Assembly (NCBI RefSeq): GCF_001189295.1
Contig: NZ_CP012159.1
Span: 9,780,501-9,844,500, forward strand
DNA from: Chondromyces crocatus
GTDB taxonomy: Bacteria > Myxococcota_A > Polyangia > Polyangiales > Polyangiaceae
Direction of reading: 5' to 3'
DNA: 64,000 bases
Of the stretch, positions 34,043 through 42,904 are shown in pieces. Below the pieces are notes generated by a model, which was not told the origin of the DNA, ran no database searches, and was given only the letters and a program-made list of their open reading frames with translations. A program made the position numbers and the translations under genes. Position 1 is the stretch's first letter; each line of letters begins with the position of its first letter.

Positions 34043-35833
34043 TCAGGTGTCCTCTTCGGTGCGGGTCTCGCGGCGCGGCGCCGGAGGACTGGCCGGGGAC
34101 TTCGACGCCCTGTCCCCGTCGCGGTCGTCGACTTCGACGTCGTCCTTCAAGATCGCAGGAGGCTCCTTGCGCTCTCGTGCGCCGGGCTTCTCGGCGACCC
34201 CCTCGGCGGCGCGTTCGGGCCCCTTCGACGCCTTCGCTCGCGCCGGGCTCTCCGCTGCCTTGTCCGTCCCCTGGGCCGGTCCCTTCTCCGTCGATGCGTC
34301 GGTCTCCTTTTTCTCCTCCGTGTCGGCCTTCTCCGCCGTCTCGACAGGTCCCTTCCCGCCGCTCCCGGACTCGCTCTTCTCCTTGCCCGGCTTCGCGTCG
34401 CTCGTCGGGGTCACCTCGTGAGAAGGAGGGGGCCACGACGCGACGTACCGCGGCGTCTCTCCAGGTCCCGAAGCATCGATCCAGTAGACGACGCCGGTGC
34501 CCGGACTGCGAACGTCGACGTGGGTGAAGGAGCTGTTGGGGTAATAGCCGCACCCGGTGTCCTGCAAGGTCCGGCAGGCGGCGACCAGGTCCTGGTTGGA
34601 GACGCCTGCGATGCGCAGGTCCAGCGCGCGAGCCGTCTGGTGGAGGCTGCCCTGGCTACGGGGTCGGTAGCCGCTCACCAGCGAGATCTGCCGGTCGGGG
34701 TAGCGACGCGCCAGCGCGTCGATGCGCACGAGCAAGCCTGGATCCACGAGCCGGACGCCGGGCGCGATCTCCCCCGGTGGCAGGGCGCGCTTCCCTGGAG
34801 CAGGAGGCGTCTTGGCGTCGGGCTCCTCCAGCGAGGCAGGTCGCGGCGTTCCCCAGGGACGCGCGAGGATCGAGAGCTGACGGCGCGCCTCCGCGCGTGG
34901 CTTGCCCGCGCAGTTCACCAGCGTGATCCGCTCGACCTCACCACCGCGATCGATCTGCACCGGGACACCGAGGCAGGGCTTCGGGATCGGCTTGGCAACC
35001 TTGTCTTCCCTTCGCTTGCTGCCACCGATCCGCGCGGCGATCTTCTTGCCGCGTCGACCCCTGTCGGTGCTCCGCGAGCCGGCCTCGCTGGCACTCGACG
35101 ATGCGGTCGCAGACTTTTCTGCAGTCGCCTTCTGTGATCCCGGTCTGTCGTCGTCCGTCTTCCCGGGCGTCGCCTTCTTCGCGTTTGCCTTCTCGTGGCC
35201 AGCCTTGCTGACGGCGCCCTTCTCGGCAGTAGCCTCCTCGTCTCCCTGTTTCCCGGTGCTGGCCTTTGCTGCCGTCGTTCTCTTCGTGCTGTCCTTCGCG
35301 CTCTTCGCGCTGTCCTTTGCGTCGTCGGCCTTCTCGACGCTCGTCATCTTCTTCGCACCAGCCTTCGTGTCCTGGGTCTTCTCGACGACCGTCGGCCTCG
35401 CGCTGTTCCCCGCACCATCAGCCTTCTTGATGGCACGGCTCTTCTCGGTGCTGGCCCCTTGCGCTTCGTCCTTCTCGGCGCGCACCTTCTCGGCGCGTGA
35501 CCTGTCGGCACGGGACGTGTCAGCGACCTTCCCGCCGTCCCCCTTCGCCGCAGGCATCTTCTGCGCGCCGGTGCTGCCTTCCGTGGACGACGCCTTCTTC
35601 GAGGGCTTCGGCTTCGATGTTCTGGCGCGATGCTCTCCGGGCTTCACACCGCCCTTCGCATCCGACGTCGCGGGCCGCGACTTGCTTTCGGTGGGACTGC
35701 TCTGCTGTGTTGCGGACGGGGCCGCCGCCAGCGCGGTCGCTCCATGAAGAGAGGTGGCCCCCCCGGCGAGCAGAAGGGTCAAGGCAGCACCCACGAACCG
35801 ACGTGCAGACGCCGGGTTCGACGCATGCACCAT
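34043..35833 (-). CDS. Secreted DUF882/M15-like peptidase with long Lys/Ala-rich region
   Basis: About 596 residues from ATG 35833, which starts a signal peptide (RFVGAALTLLLAGGATSLHGATALA). Residues ~30-270 are low-complexity Lys/Ala/Thr/Glu/Asp repeats (AKDSAKSAKDSTKRTTAAK), histone-H1/AlgP-like in composition. Residues ~390-500 form a DUF882/M15-type domain: LVSGYRPRSQGSLHQTARALDLRI and FTHVDVRSPG supply the H, D and H of the usual zinc site. The tail is again Lys/Glu-rich. The enzyme part should trim peptidoglycan cross-links; the charged arms may bind wall polymers or DNA. An upstream ATG at 35869 is possible. Confidence 0.8.
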   Translation of the reverse strand: MVHASNPASARRFVGAALTLLLAGGATSLHGATALAAAPSATQQSSPTESKSRPATSDAKGGVKPGEHRARTSKPKPSKKASSTEGSTGAQKMPAAKGDGGKVADTSRADRSRAEKVRAEKDEAQGASTEKSRAIKKADGAGNSARPTVVEKTQDTKAGAKKMTSVEKADDAKDSAKSAKDSTKRTTAAKASTGKQGDEEATAEKGAVSKAGHEKANAKKATPGKTDDDRPGSQKATAEKSATASSSASEAGSRSTDRGRRGKKIAARIGGSKRREDKVAKPIPKPCLGVPVQIDRGGEVERITLVNCAGKPRAEARRQLSILARPWGTPRPASLEEPDAKTPPAPGKRALPPGEIAPGVRLVDPGLLVRIDALARRYPDRQISLVSGYRPRSQGSLHQTARALDLRIAGVSNQDLVAACRTLQDTGCGYYPNSSFTHVDVRSPGTGVVYWIDASGPGETPRYVASWPPPSHEVTPTSDAKPGKEKSESGSGGKGPVETAEKADTEEKKETDASTEKGPAQGTDKAAESPARAKASKGPERAAEGVAEKPGARERKEPPAILKDDVEVDDRDGDRASKSPASPPAPRRETRTEEDT

Positions 35834-36256
35834 GCCAGGATCCCCGCCCTGAGCCGATGAGCTAGCCATGGACGGGAACCGTTGCCACGAAGCGTGGGGC
35901 GAGCCCAATTTTCTGCGGCTTCCGACGCCGGCTGTGATAGGAACCAGATACCTCGCGACCACGGTCGGAGGCCGGCTCGGGCTCAGTCCCGGCCGCAGGG
36001 GCGAAACCAAGCGACCGAGCTCCGGACGCAGCGCGCGCCTTGCGTGCGTGTCCAGCGCGACGGCGGGAACACCCGGAACACAGGCTTGCCAGTGGCGAGC
36101 CACTGCGCATCACCACACCCACCATCATCACAGGGCGTCAAAGCTCTGCCCACGTCCAGTCCTCCCGAGGGGGAGGCAGCGCCGGCTCGCGTGCAATCTC
36201 GCGTGGTCCCGCCTGCACTCCACGCGCTCTGGAGGCGCGTCACCAAGGTCCAACGC
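35834..36256. other. Divergent intergenic region, ~420 bp, no gene
   Basis: Lies between the DUF882 gene and the operon starting at 36257. No coding sequence, hairpin or promoter can be supported with confidence. Confidence 0.5.
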
Positions 36257-36964
36257 ATGCGGCGAATTCGTAAAGACGCAACCAAGGTCTGGCACAACCC
36301 CGAGATTCACGGCTCCTTGCACCGCGGCCAGCCAGGCGGGGTGCTGCCGCGGGTCGCCCCGAGCGGAGAGGATCGTCGCACGGCGAACCAGCACCGGGCA
36401 GCCCTCGAAGCGCTGTTCGCGCCGCGCAAGGACCCCGAAGCCCCCGTCGAGAGCGGGACGCGGGTGAAGACAGGCCGAGAGGCGCCGGGACGCATCGTTC
36501 TCTCCCCTCCCCCTCAGAGTGATCCGCACGCTGTCGAGCGCCAGAAGCTGCTCGGGCGTGTCCTGACGGCGACGGGACGACCGGCGATTTCCAAGGCGAC
36601 GAACGACTTTCTGAAGGCGGGCCACACGTTCCCGCAAGAGCAGGACGTGTACCTGCAACTCCTCGAGCACACGGACGAGGAGCGCATCCAGGAGGCCATC
36701 GAGGCGCTCTCCGGGATCCTCGCCGGCGAGCTGCCGAAGCGCCGCGCGGTGCTGGAGTCGCGGCTGCGCCGGATCGAAGAGTTCGCCGAGGAGTCACGTA
36801 CGCGTGATGCGGCGTCCCGGCTGCGCAAGCACCTCGGGGGTTCACCGTCGGGGCGGGGCAAGATCGGGGAGAGCGTCCCCGCTTCGGGTGCGTCCCTGCA
36901 ACCCATCGCTGGCGCCCCGCTGCCGGCCGGAAACGGTTCGTCGGAGGCCCGCGAGGAGCAATGA
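36257..36964 (+). CDS. Protein of unknown function, first gene of the dtd operon
   Basis: 235 residues from ATG 36257, with AAGGTCC upstream. The N-terminal third is basic and probably disordered (MRRIRKDATKVWHNPEIHG). Residues ~90-190 are a helical domain (AISKATNDFLKAGHTFPQEQDVYLQLLEHTDEERIQEAIEALSGIL then RRAVLESRLRRIEEFAEE). The tail is Gly/Ser/Ala-rich. No family is recognised. The stop overlaps the next start (ATGA), so it is translationally coupled to the Cys-rich gene. Confidence 0.75.
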   Translation: MRRIRKDATKVWHNPEIHGSLHRGQPGGVLPRVAPSGEDRRTANQHRAALEALFAPRKDPEAPVESGTRVKTGREAPGRIVLSPPPQSDPHAVERQKLLGRVLTATGRPAISKATNDFLKAGHTFPQEQDVYLQLLEHTDEERIQEAIEALSGILAGELPKRRAVLESRLRRIEEFAEESRTRDAASRLRKHLGGSPSGRGKIGESVPASGASLQPIAGAPLPAGNGSSEAREEQ

Positions 36965-37377
36965 ATCGGGCTGAATTCGAGGCAGAGCTGAGACGACTGG
37001 TCCACGAACACGAGGGGCGCACCACCAACGAGCGCTGCGTCGAGTGCGTCGGCTGCGAGCGGTGCATCGACTGCACGTTCTGCAGGGGTTCGAAGGCGCT
37101 CACACGCTGCCACTACTGCGTCGACTCTCAGCGTCTCATCGACTGCACACACTGCCGGAGCAGCCGCGATCTCATCGGGTGCAGCCACTGCGTGGCGTCG
37201 GATCGGTGCACGCAGTCGTCTTACCTGGTGCGGTCCGTGGACTGCTCCAACTGCACGTACTGCTTCGGATGCGTGGGGCTGACGCGCAAAGACTTCCACA
37301 TCCTCAACAAGCGTTACGAGCGAAGCGCCTACTTCGCGCTGACGGCGAAGCTCACCCGGGAACTCGGGCTGGGCTGA
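36961..37377 (+). CDS. Cys-rich CxxC-repeat protein of unknown function
   Basis: 138 residues with 17 Cys. After a 25-residue helix, five units of exactly 12 residues begin at positions 26, 38, 50, 62 and 74, each starting CxxC (CVEC, CTFC, CHYC, CTHC, CSHC), commonly with S at unit position 7 and L at 10. A closing segment CSNCTYCFGCVGL then LNKRYER resembles the ends of uncharacterised Cys-ladder proteins (CFGC(I/V)GL...ILNKxY). This could be a zinc- or Fe-S-binding solenoid. Start and stop overlap both neighbours (ATGA and TGATG), tying it to D-aminoacyl-tRNA deacylase. Confidence 0.85.
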   Translation: MNRAEFEAELRRLVHEHEGRTTNERCVECVGCERCIDCTFCRGSKALTRCHYCVDSQRLIDCTHCRSSRDLIGCSHCVASDRCTQSSYLVRSVDCSNCTYCFGCVGLTRKDFHILNKRYERSAYFALTAKLTRELGLG

Positions 37378-37826
37378 TGCGCGCGGTGGTGCAGCGCGCT
37401 CTGCGCGCGCGGGTCGAGGTGGGCGGTGAGGTGGTCGGCGCGATCGAGCTGGGCCTGGTGGCGTTCGTGGGCGCTGGCAAGGACGACACCGACGCAGACG
37501 CCGACTACGTGGCGAACAAGGTCGCCGGTCTCCGGGTGTTTCCCGACGATGCGGGAAAGATGTCGCTCGCGCTGGCCGAGGTGGGCGGCGGGGTGCTGGC
37601 CATCAGCCAGTTCACCGTGTTCGGAGACATGAGGAAGGGGCTGCGTCCTGGCTTCGATGGCGCCATGGAGCCGGTACAAGCGGAGGCGCTCTACCAGCGC
37701 TTCGTGGCCAGCGTGCGCGCCAAGGGGTTGCCTGTCGCGACAGGCCGCTTCCGGGCAGACATGAAGGTCTATGTCGACAACGACGGCCCCGTGACCATCC
37801 TCATCGACTCGAAGCGCACTTTCTGA
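37377..37826 (+). CDS. dtd: D-aminoacyl-tRNA deacylase
   Basis: 149 residues from ATG 37377, overlapping the preceding stop as TGATG. It has the opening MRAVVQRALRARVEV, the catalytic SQFTVFGD and the Gly-cisPro motif GPVTILID that lets the enzyme reject L-aminoacyl-tRNA. It removes D-amino acids (and glycine) mischarged to tRNA in the cytosol. Length and motifs are normal. It is the third gene of a coupled operon whose other two members are of unknown function. Confidence 0.95.
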   Translation: MRAVVQRALRARVEVGGEVVGAIELGLVAFVGAGKDDTDADADYVANKVAGLRVFPDDAGKMSLALAEVGGGVLAISQFTVFGDMRKGLRPGFDGAMEPVQAEALYQRFVASVRAKGLPVATGRFRADMKVYVDNDGPVTILIDSKRTF

Positions 37827-37872
37827 ACCGGCTCTTCTTCCCTCTCCGTGCAGGGCGAGCTACCCCACCTGC

Positions 37873-38826
37873 ATGCGCATTGCTTTCATAGGGGCGGGCG
37901 CGCTCGGGCGCGTCTACGGCGTCCGGCTCGCCACGGTGGGGGCCGAAGTCACGTTCGTGGTGCGGCCCGAGCGCGTTCATGAAACCTCCCCGTTCGTCGT
38001 CGAACAGGTGAACGGGTCCAAGCGCCGCGACGTGCTCGATCATCCGCGTCGGGTGGCGGAGATCCCCGGAGAGGTGGATTTGATCCTGGTGACGGTGCGC
38101 TTCGATCAGCTCACCGAGGCTGGCGAGGGGTCGGTCACCGAGCTTCTGCGGCGCGGGCCCGACCGGCCTGCCTTGCTGCTCACGCCCCCGATGCCTGCGC
38201 AGGTGCGGACGCTGGAGCAGTCGCTGGAGCGCCACATCTTCGCGGCGATGCCAGGGGTATCGGGGTACATCGACGAGCGTGACGTGGTCCGCTACTGGCT
38301 GACGGGCGTGGCCTCGACGCTGATCGAGGAGCCCGAGGGGGCGCCGCGCGAGACGCTCGAAGCGCTCGCCAAGCGGCTCACCAACGCCGACGTCCCGGCC
38401 CGGCTGGAGCGGGACGTGTCGACGTACAATGCCGCGACCACGACGGCGTTCTTCCCGCTGATCGCGTCCATCGACGCGGGTGGCGGCATCGACGGTGTGC
38501 TCGCAGACAAGGTCCTGTTGACGACGGTGCTGGAGGCGGCGAAGGAGAGCGACGCCCTGGCTCGAAAGCTCGGACGGGTGGCGCCATGGGCTCACCTGCT
38601 CACGCGGTTCATCGGGCAGTACACGCTGAAACCCGGCGTGGTCCTCGCGCGGCGGGTCTCCCCGGAGGCCGTTCACTTCGTCGAAGCCCATTTCGGCAGC
38701 AAGCTGCACGCGCAGCACCTGGCGATGGGAGCGAGCATCCTCGCCATCGGGCAAGAGCACGGGGTACCCCTGCCGGCACTCGAGCGGCTCCTGCAGGTGC
38801 TCTCGAGCCGGAACTCCGCCCCCTGA
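37873..38826 (+). CDS. Ketopantoate reductase family (PanE/ApbA) protein
   Basis: 317 residues. The N-terminal Rossmann fold has MRIAFIGAGALGRVYGVRL and VTFVVRPERV, then VDLILVTVRFDQL; the C-terminal helical domain has the long alpha repeats of the 6-phosphogluconate-dehydrogenase-like fold. The canonical catalytic lysine and asparagine (the VK.Y and NP.sAL strings of PanE) are not evident here (VRFDQ and NAATTTAFF instead), so the substrate may not be ketopantoate. It follows dtd by 46 bp and converges on pdxA. Confidence 0.8.
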   Translation: MRIAFIGAGALGRVYGVRLATVGAEVTFVVRPERVHETSPFVVEQVNGSKRRDVLDHPRRVAEIPGEVDLILVTVRFDQLTEAGEGSVTELLRRGPDRPALLLTPPMPAQVRTLEQSLERHIFAAMPGVSGYIDERDVVRYWLTGVASTLIEEPEGAPRETLEALAKRLTNADVPARLERDVSTYNAATTTAFFPLIASIDAGGGIDGVLADKVLLTTVLEAAKESDALARKLGRVAPWAHLLTRFIGQYTLKPGVVLARRVSPEAVHFVEAHFGSKLHAQHLAMGASILAIGQEHGVPLPALERLLQVLSSRNSAP

Positions 38827-38842
38827 GATCGTGAGGCGCAGC

Positions 38843-39853
38843 TCAGCGCGCGAGGCGGACGGCGAGGGCAATGGCCTCTCGCATGCCTCGCGCATCGGCT
38901 CGTCCCGTGCCGGCGACGTCGTGGGCCGTGCCGTGATCGACGCTGGTGCGCACGATGGGCAGGCCCAGCGTGACGTTCACGGCCTCACCGAAGCCGAGGA
39001 GCTTGCTCGGGATGGTCGCCTGGTCGTGGTACATCGCCACGACGCCGTCATAAGCGCCATTCGCTGCCAGACGAAAGGCGGTCTCTGCGCCGACTGGGCC
39101 GACGATCTCGGCCTCGACGTCGGCTTTGAGGAGGCGTCGACGGGAGAGGCGAATGCCAGGGGTGATGCGCGTCTGCTCTTCGTCCCCGAGGAGCCCGCCC
39201 TCTCCAGCGTGAGGGTTCAAGGCGGCGACGGCCACTCGGGGCTTGGCGCGGCCGAGATCGCGGAGGAGCCGGGCGAGCCAGAACGTGGCGCGCGCGACCT
39301 CCTTGGGCGTGATGGCGGCAGGGACCGAGGCAAGGGAGAGATGGGTGGTGACGAGCGCAGTCACCAGCTCCGCCGAGGCGAAGGCCATGGTCACCTCGCG
39401 GGCGCCCAGGCGACGGGCGAGATGCTCGGTGTGGCCGAGGAAATCGACCGAGCCGTGCGCCCCGCTGGTGGCGATGGCCAACTTCGAAACGGGACCTGTC
39501 ACGAGCACTTGCGCGAGACCATCGCGCACCAGATCGGTGGCCTGATCGATCCAGGCGAGCTGCGCCGCACCGTCCTCTTTCGCTGGTCGTCCGAAGGCGC
39601 TTGGGTGGGGGAGCTTCGCGCTGTCCGCCCAGACGCCGAGGGTCCCCGGGGCGAGACGTGACAGGCCGGCGCGATCCACGACGACGATGCGCCGCTGGCT
39701 GACCCGTCGAAGGGTCGCCGCGCGGCGGATGACGGCCTCGTCACCGACGAGCAGCGGCCTTGCGTCGGACACCCGCGCCGCGGCGAGGACCGAGACCTCG
39801 GGGCCGACGCCGCTCGGACAACCGACACAGATCGCGACGATCGGCGCCTTCAT
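38843..39853 (-). CDS. pdxA: 4-hydroxythreonine-4-phosphate dehydrogenase
   Basis: 336 residues with GCPSGVGPE at the start, the metal ligands in TSGAHGSVDFLGHTEHLA, AMYHDQATIPSKLLGF and SVDHGTAHDVAGTG, all as in PdxA. It oxidises 4-phosphohydroxy-L-threonine in vitamin B6 synthesis. Full length. Its ATG overlaps the stop of... the response regulator upstream (ATGA), an odd pairing, so its expression is coupled to that regulator. Confidence 0.95.
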   Translation of the reverse strand: MKAPIVAICVGCPSGVGPEVSVLAAARVSDARPLLVGDEAVIRRAATLRRVSQRRIVVVDRAGLSRLAPGTLGVWADSAKLPHPSAFGRPAKEDGAAQLAWIDQATDLVRDGLAQVLVTGPVSKLAIATSGAHGSVDFLGHTEHLARRLGAREVTMAFASAELVTALVTTHLSLASVPAAITPKEVARATFWLARLLRDLGRAKPRVAVAALNPHAGEGGLLGDEEQTRITPGIRLSRRRLLKADVEAEIVGPVGAETAFRLAANGAYDGVVAMYHDQATIPSKLLGFGEAVNVTLGLPIVRTSVDHGTAHDVAGTGRADARGMREAIALAVRLAR

Positions 39854-40617
39854 CGGAGCTCCTCGCTCGCGGACTCGCCATCACCGAGGCGGCGCGCTTC
39901 GGTTCCAGCTTCGCCCTCCGAGAGGCTCGGGCGCTCCAGCCGATAGCCGGCCCCCCGCAGGGTGGCGAGGGGGAGCGCCGCGCCGATCTTGGCGCGCAGG
40001 CGTCGTACATGGATGTCCACCGTGCGCTCTCCTCCATCGTAATCCACGCCCCACACCCGCCGGAGCAGCTCCGCACGGGAGACGACCTTCCCCCTCTTCT
40101 CGCACAGATAGGAAAGCAACGAGAACTCGCGCGCCGTGAGGACGACCTGCGCACCGTTCACGGTCACCTCGTGCGCGGCGCGATCGATCACGAGCTGGCC
40201 GACCTTGAAGCGCTCCTCGGTCGAGAATTCGCTGCGACGCCACTCCACCATGCGCACCCGCGCGTAGAGCTCTGCTGGCACATAAGGCACGAGCAGGAAG
40301 TCATCGAAGCCATTCGTCGGGTCCAGCCGCTGGATCTGCGCCACCGTGACGGCCACCAGCGCCCCCACGTGCTCCAGACGCGGCTCGCGGCGCAACGCCC
40401 GGAGCGCCGCCGCGGCGAGGTCCGGACGCTCGAGCGCTTCCACGACGATGGCCCGGACCGCGCTGTCCTCATGATCTTCGAAGAGCTGGCTCGGCTCGTC
40501 CCACAGGTCGATGGCGCAGACCTCGGCCCCGAGGCCGCGCAGCACGGAGGCTGCGCCCTCTTCGCGCCCCAGCTCGGGCGCGTGTCCCACGATGGCGATG
40601 AACGAACGACGCGGCAG
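39850..40617 (-). CDS. OmpR-family response regulator with degenerate receiver, probable CTG start
   Basis: The C-terminal winged helix is standard (LTAREFSLLSYLCEKRGKVVSR, then VDIHVRRLRAKIG, then TLRGAGYRLE). The receiver is degenerate: strand 1 reads FIAIVGHAP in place of the acidic VVDDE, strand 3 has VVEALE where the phosphorylated Asp should be, and strand 5 has LVPYVP where the KP lysine should be. So it is probably not phosphorylated in the usual way. The frame is in line with the upstream tldD stop, with AAGGAGG at 40634-40628. The only start at a suitable distance that keeps strand 1 is CTG 40617; GTG 40590 would delete it. Coupled to pdxA by ATGA. Confidence 0.82.
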   Translation of the reverse strand: MPRRSFIAIVGHAPELGREEGAASVLRGLGAEVCAIDLWDEPSQLFEDHEDSAVRAIVVEALERPDLAAAALRALRREPRLEHVGALVAVTVAQIQRLDPTNGFDDFLLVPYVPAELYARVRMVEWRRSEFSTEERFKVGQLVIDRAAHEVTVNGAQVVLTAREFSLLSYLCEKRGKVVSRAELLRRVWGVDYDGGERTVDIHVRRLRAKIGAALPLATLRGAGYRLERPSLSEGEAGTEARRLGDGESASEELR

Positions 40618-40632
40618 GGGTGCTGCCCTCCT

Positions 40633-42078
<1,446 letters not shown>

Positions 42079-42202
42079 GTCGCCCAACTGTAAGCCCTTC
42101 CCCCTCCCCGGTCGAGCCAGGGGTCCAACGTCGGGAGAAGAAGCGCATGCCGATAACGTGACCACAGGGCCGACGCCGGCTAGCCTTGCAGTCCAGTTCC
42201 GC

Positions 42203-42625
42203 ATGCTCGACCACAAGCTCCTGCTCATCTGGCTCCACGTCGTCGGTAACATCACGTGGGTCGGCGCCATCCTCGCGGTGGCGGCCGTCCTCACCGGGGC
42301 CGCAGGTGACGCGAAGCTCCGAGGAGAGCTCGGACTTCGGATTTACCAGCACCTCGCCGTTCCAGCCTTCGTGCTTTCATTCGTATGCGGCGCAACGCGG
42401 CTGGCGATGGATACCTCCTACTACTTCGTCCAGACCCACTGGATGCACGCCAAGCTACCGGCCGCCCTGGTGGTTATCGGTCTTCATCACGTCCTCGGCG
42501 CGCGGGCGAAGAAGATGGCGCGCGGAGAAGTGCAAGAAGCCGGCCCGGCTGCTAAGATTGCGGCGGTCCTCGCGCTGACGGCGGCGCTCGCTGCCTTCTT
42601 CGCGATCGTCAAGCTGCCCAGATGA
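42203..42625 (+). CDS. Four-helix membrane protein, HemJ/CopD-like
   Basis: 140 residues from ATG 42203. Four membrane helices: LLIWLHVVGNITWVGAILAV, a second around VPAFVLSFVCGATRL, a third LPAALVVIGLHHVLG and a fourth VLALTAALAAFFAIV. The conserved H of helix 1 (WLHVVG) and the WMHAKLPAALVV string match HemJ (oxygen-independent-type protoporphyrinogen oxidase), where a His and a Lys at these places bind haem/porphyrin. CopD-type proteins are the alternative. Divergent from tldD and separated from it by 124 bp. Confidence 0.72.
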   Translation: MLDHKLLLIWLHVVGNITWVGAILAVAAVLTGAAGDAKLRGELGLRIYQHLAVPAFVLSFVCGATRLAMDTSYYFVQTHWMHAKLPAALVVIGLHHVLGARAKKMARGEVQEAGPAAKIAAVLALTAALAAFFAIVKLPR

Positions 42626-42904
42626 TTCCGTGGGGTGTGCCGTGTGTGCTCCCGGCGCAGTCGCCACGGACTCGGCTCTCATGAGCAAGACCCACGCTTT
42701 CTGCGCGGCAATCTGGCCACCGACCCGTCGCTTCTGCCATAGCTTCGAGAACTTCCGGAACCCCGTGCTTGTATGGGGTGGCCGGATTCGGTAGGTGTTT
42801 TCAGTCGAGGTCCGGCGACCTGGCGGGGGTCCTGGTTTCCGAACCTCACGACTCTCGTCCACTGTTCACGTCCGGACCAAGGTCCGTAGGAGATCCCCGA
42901 CACC

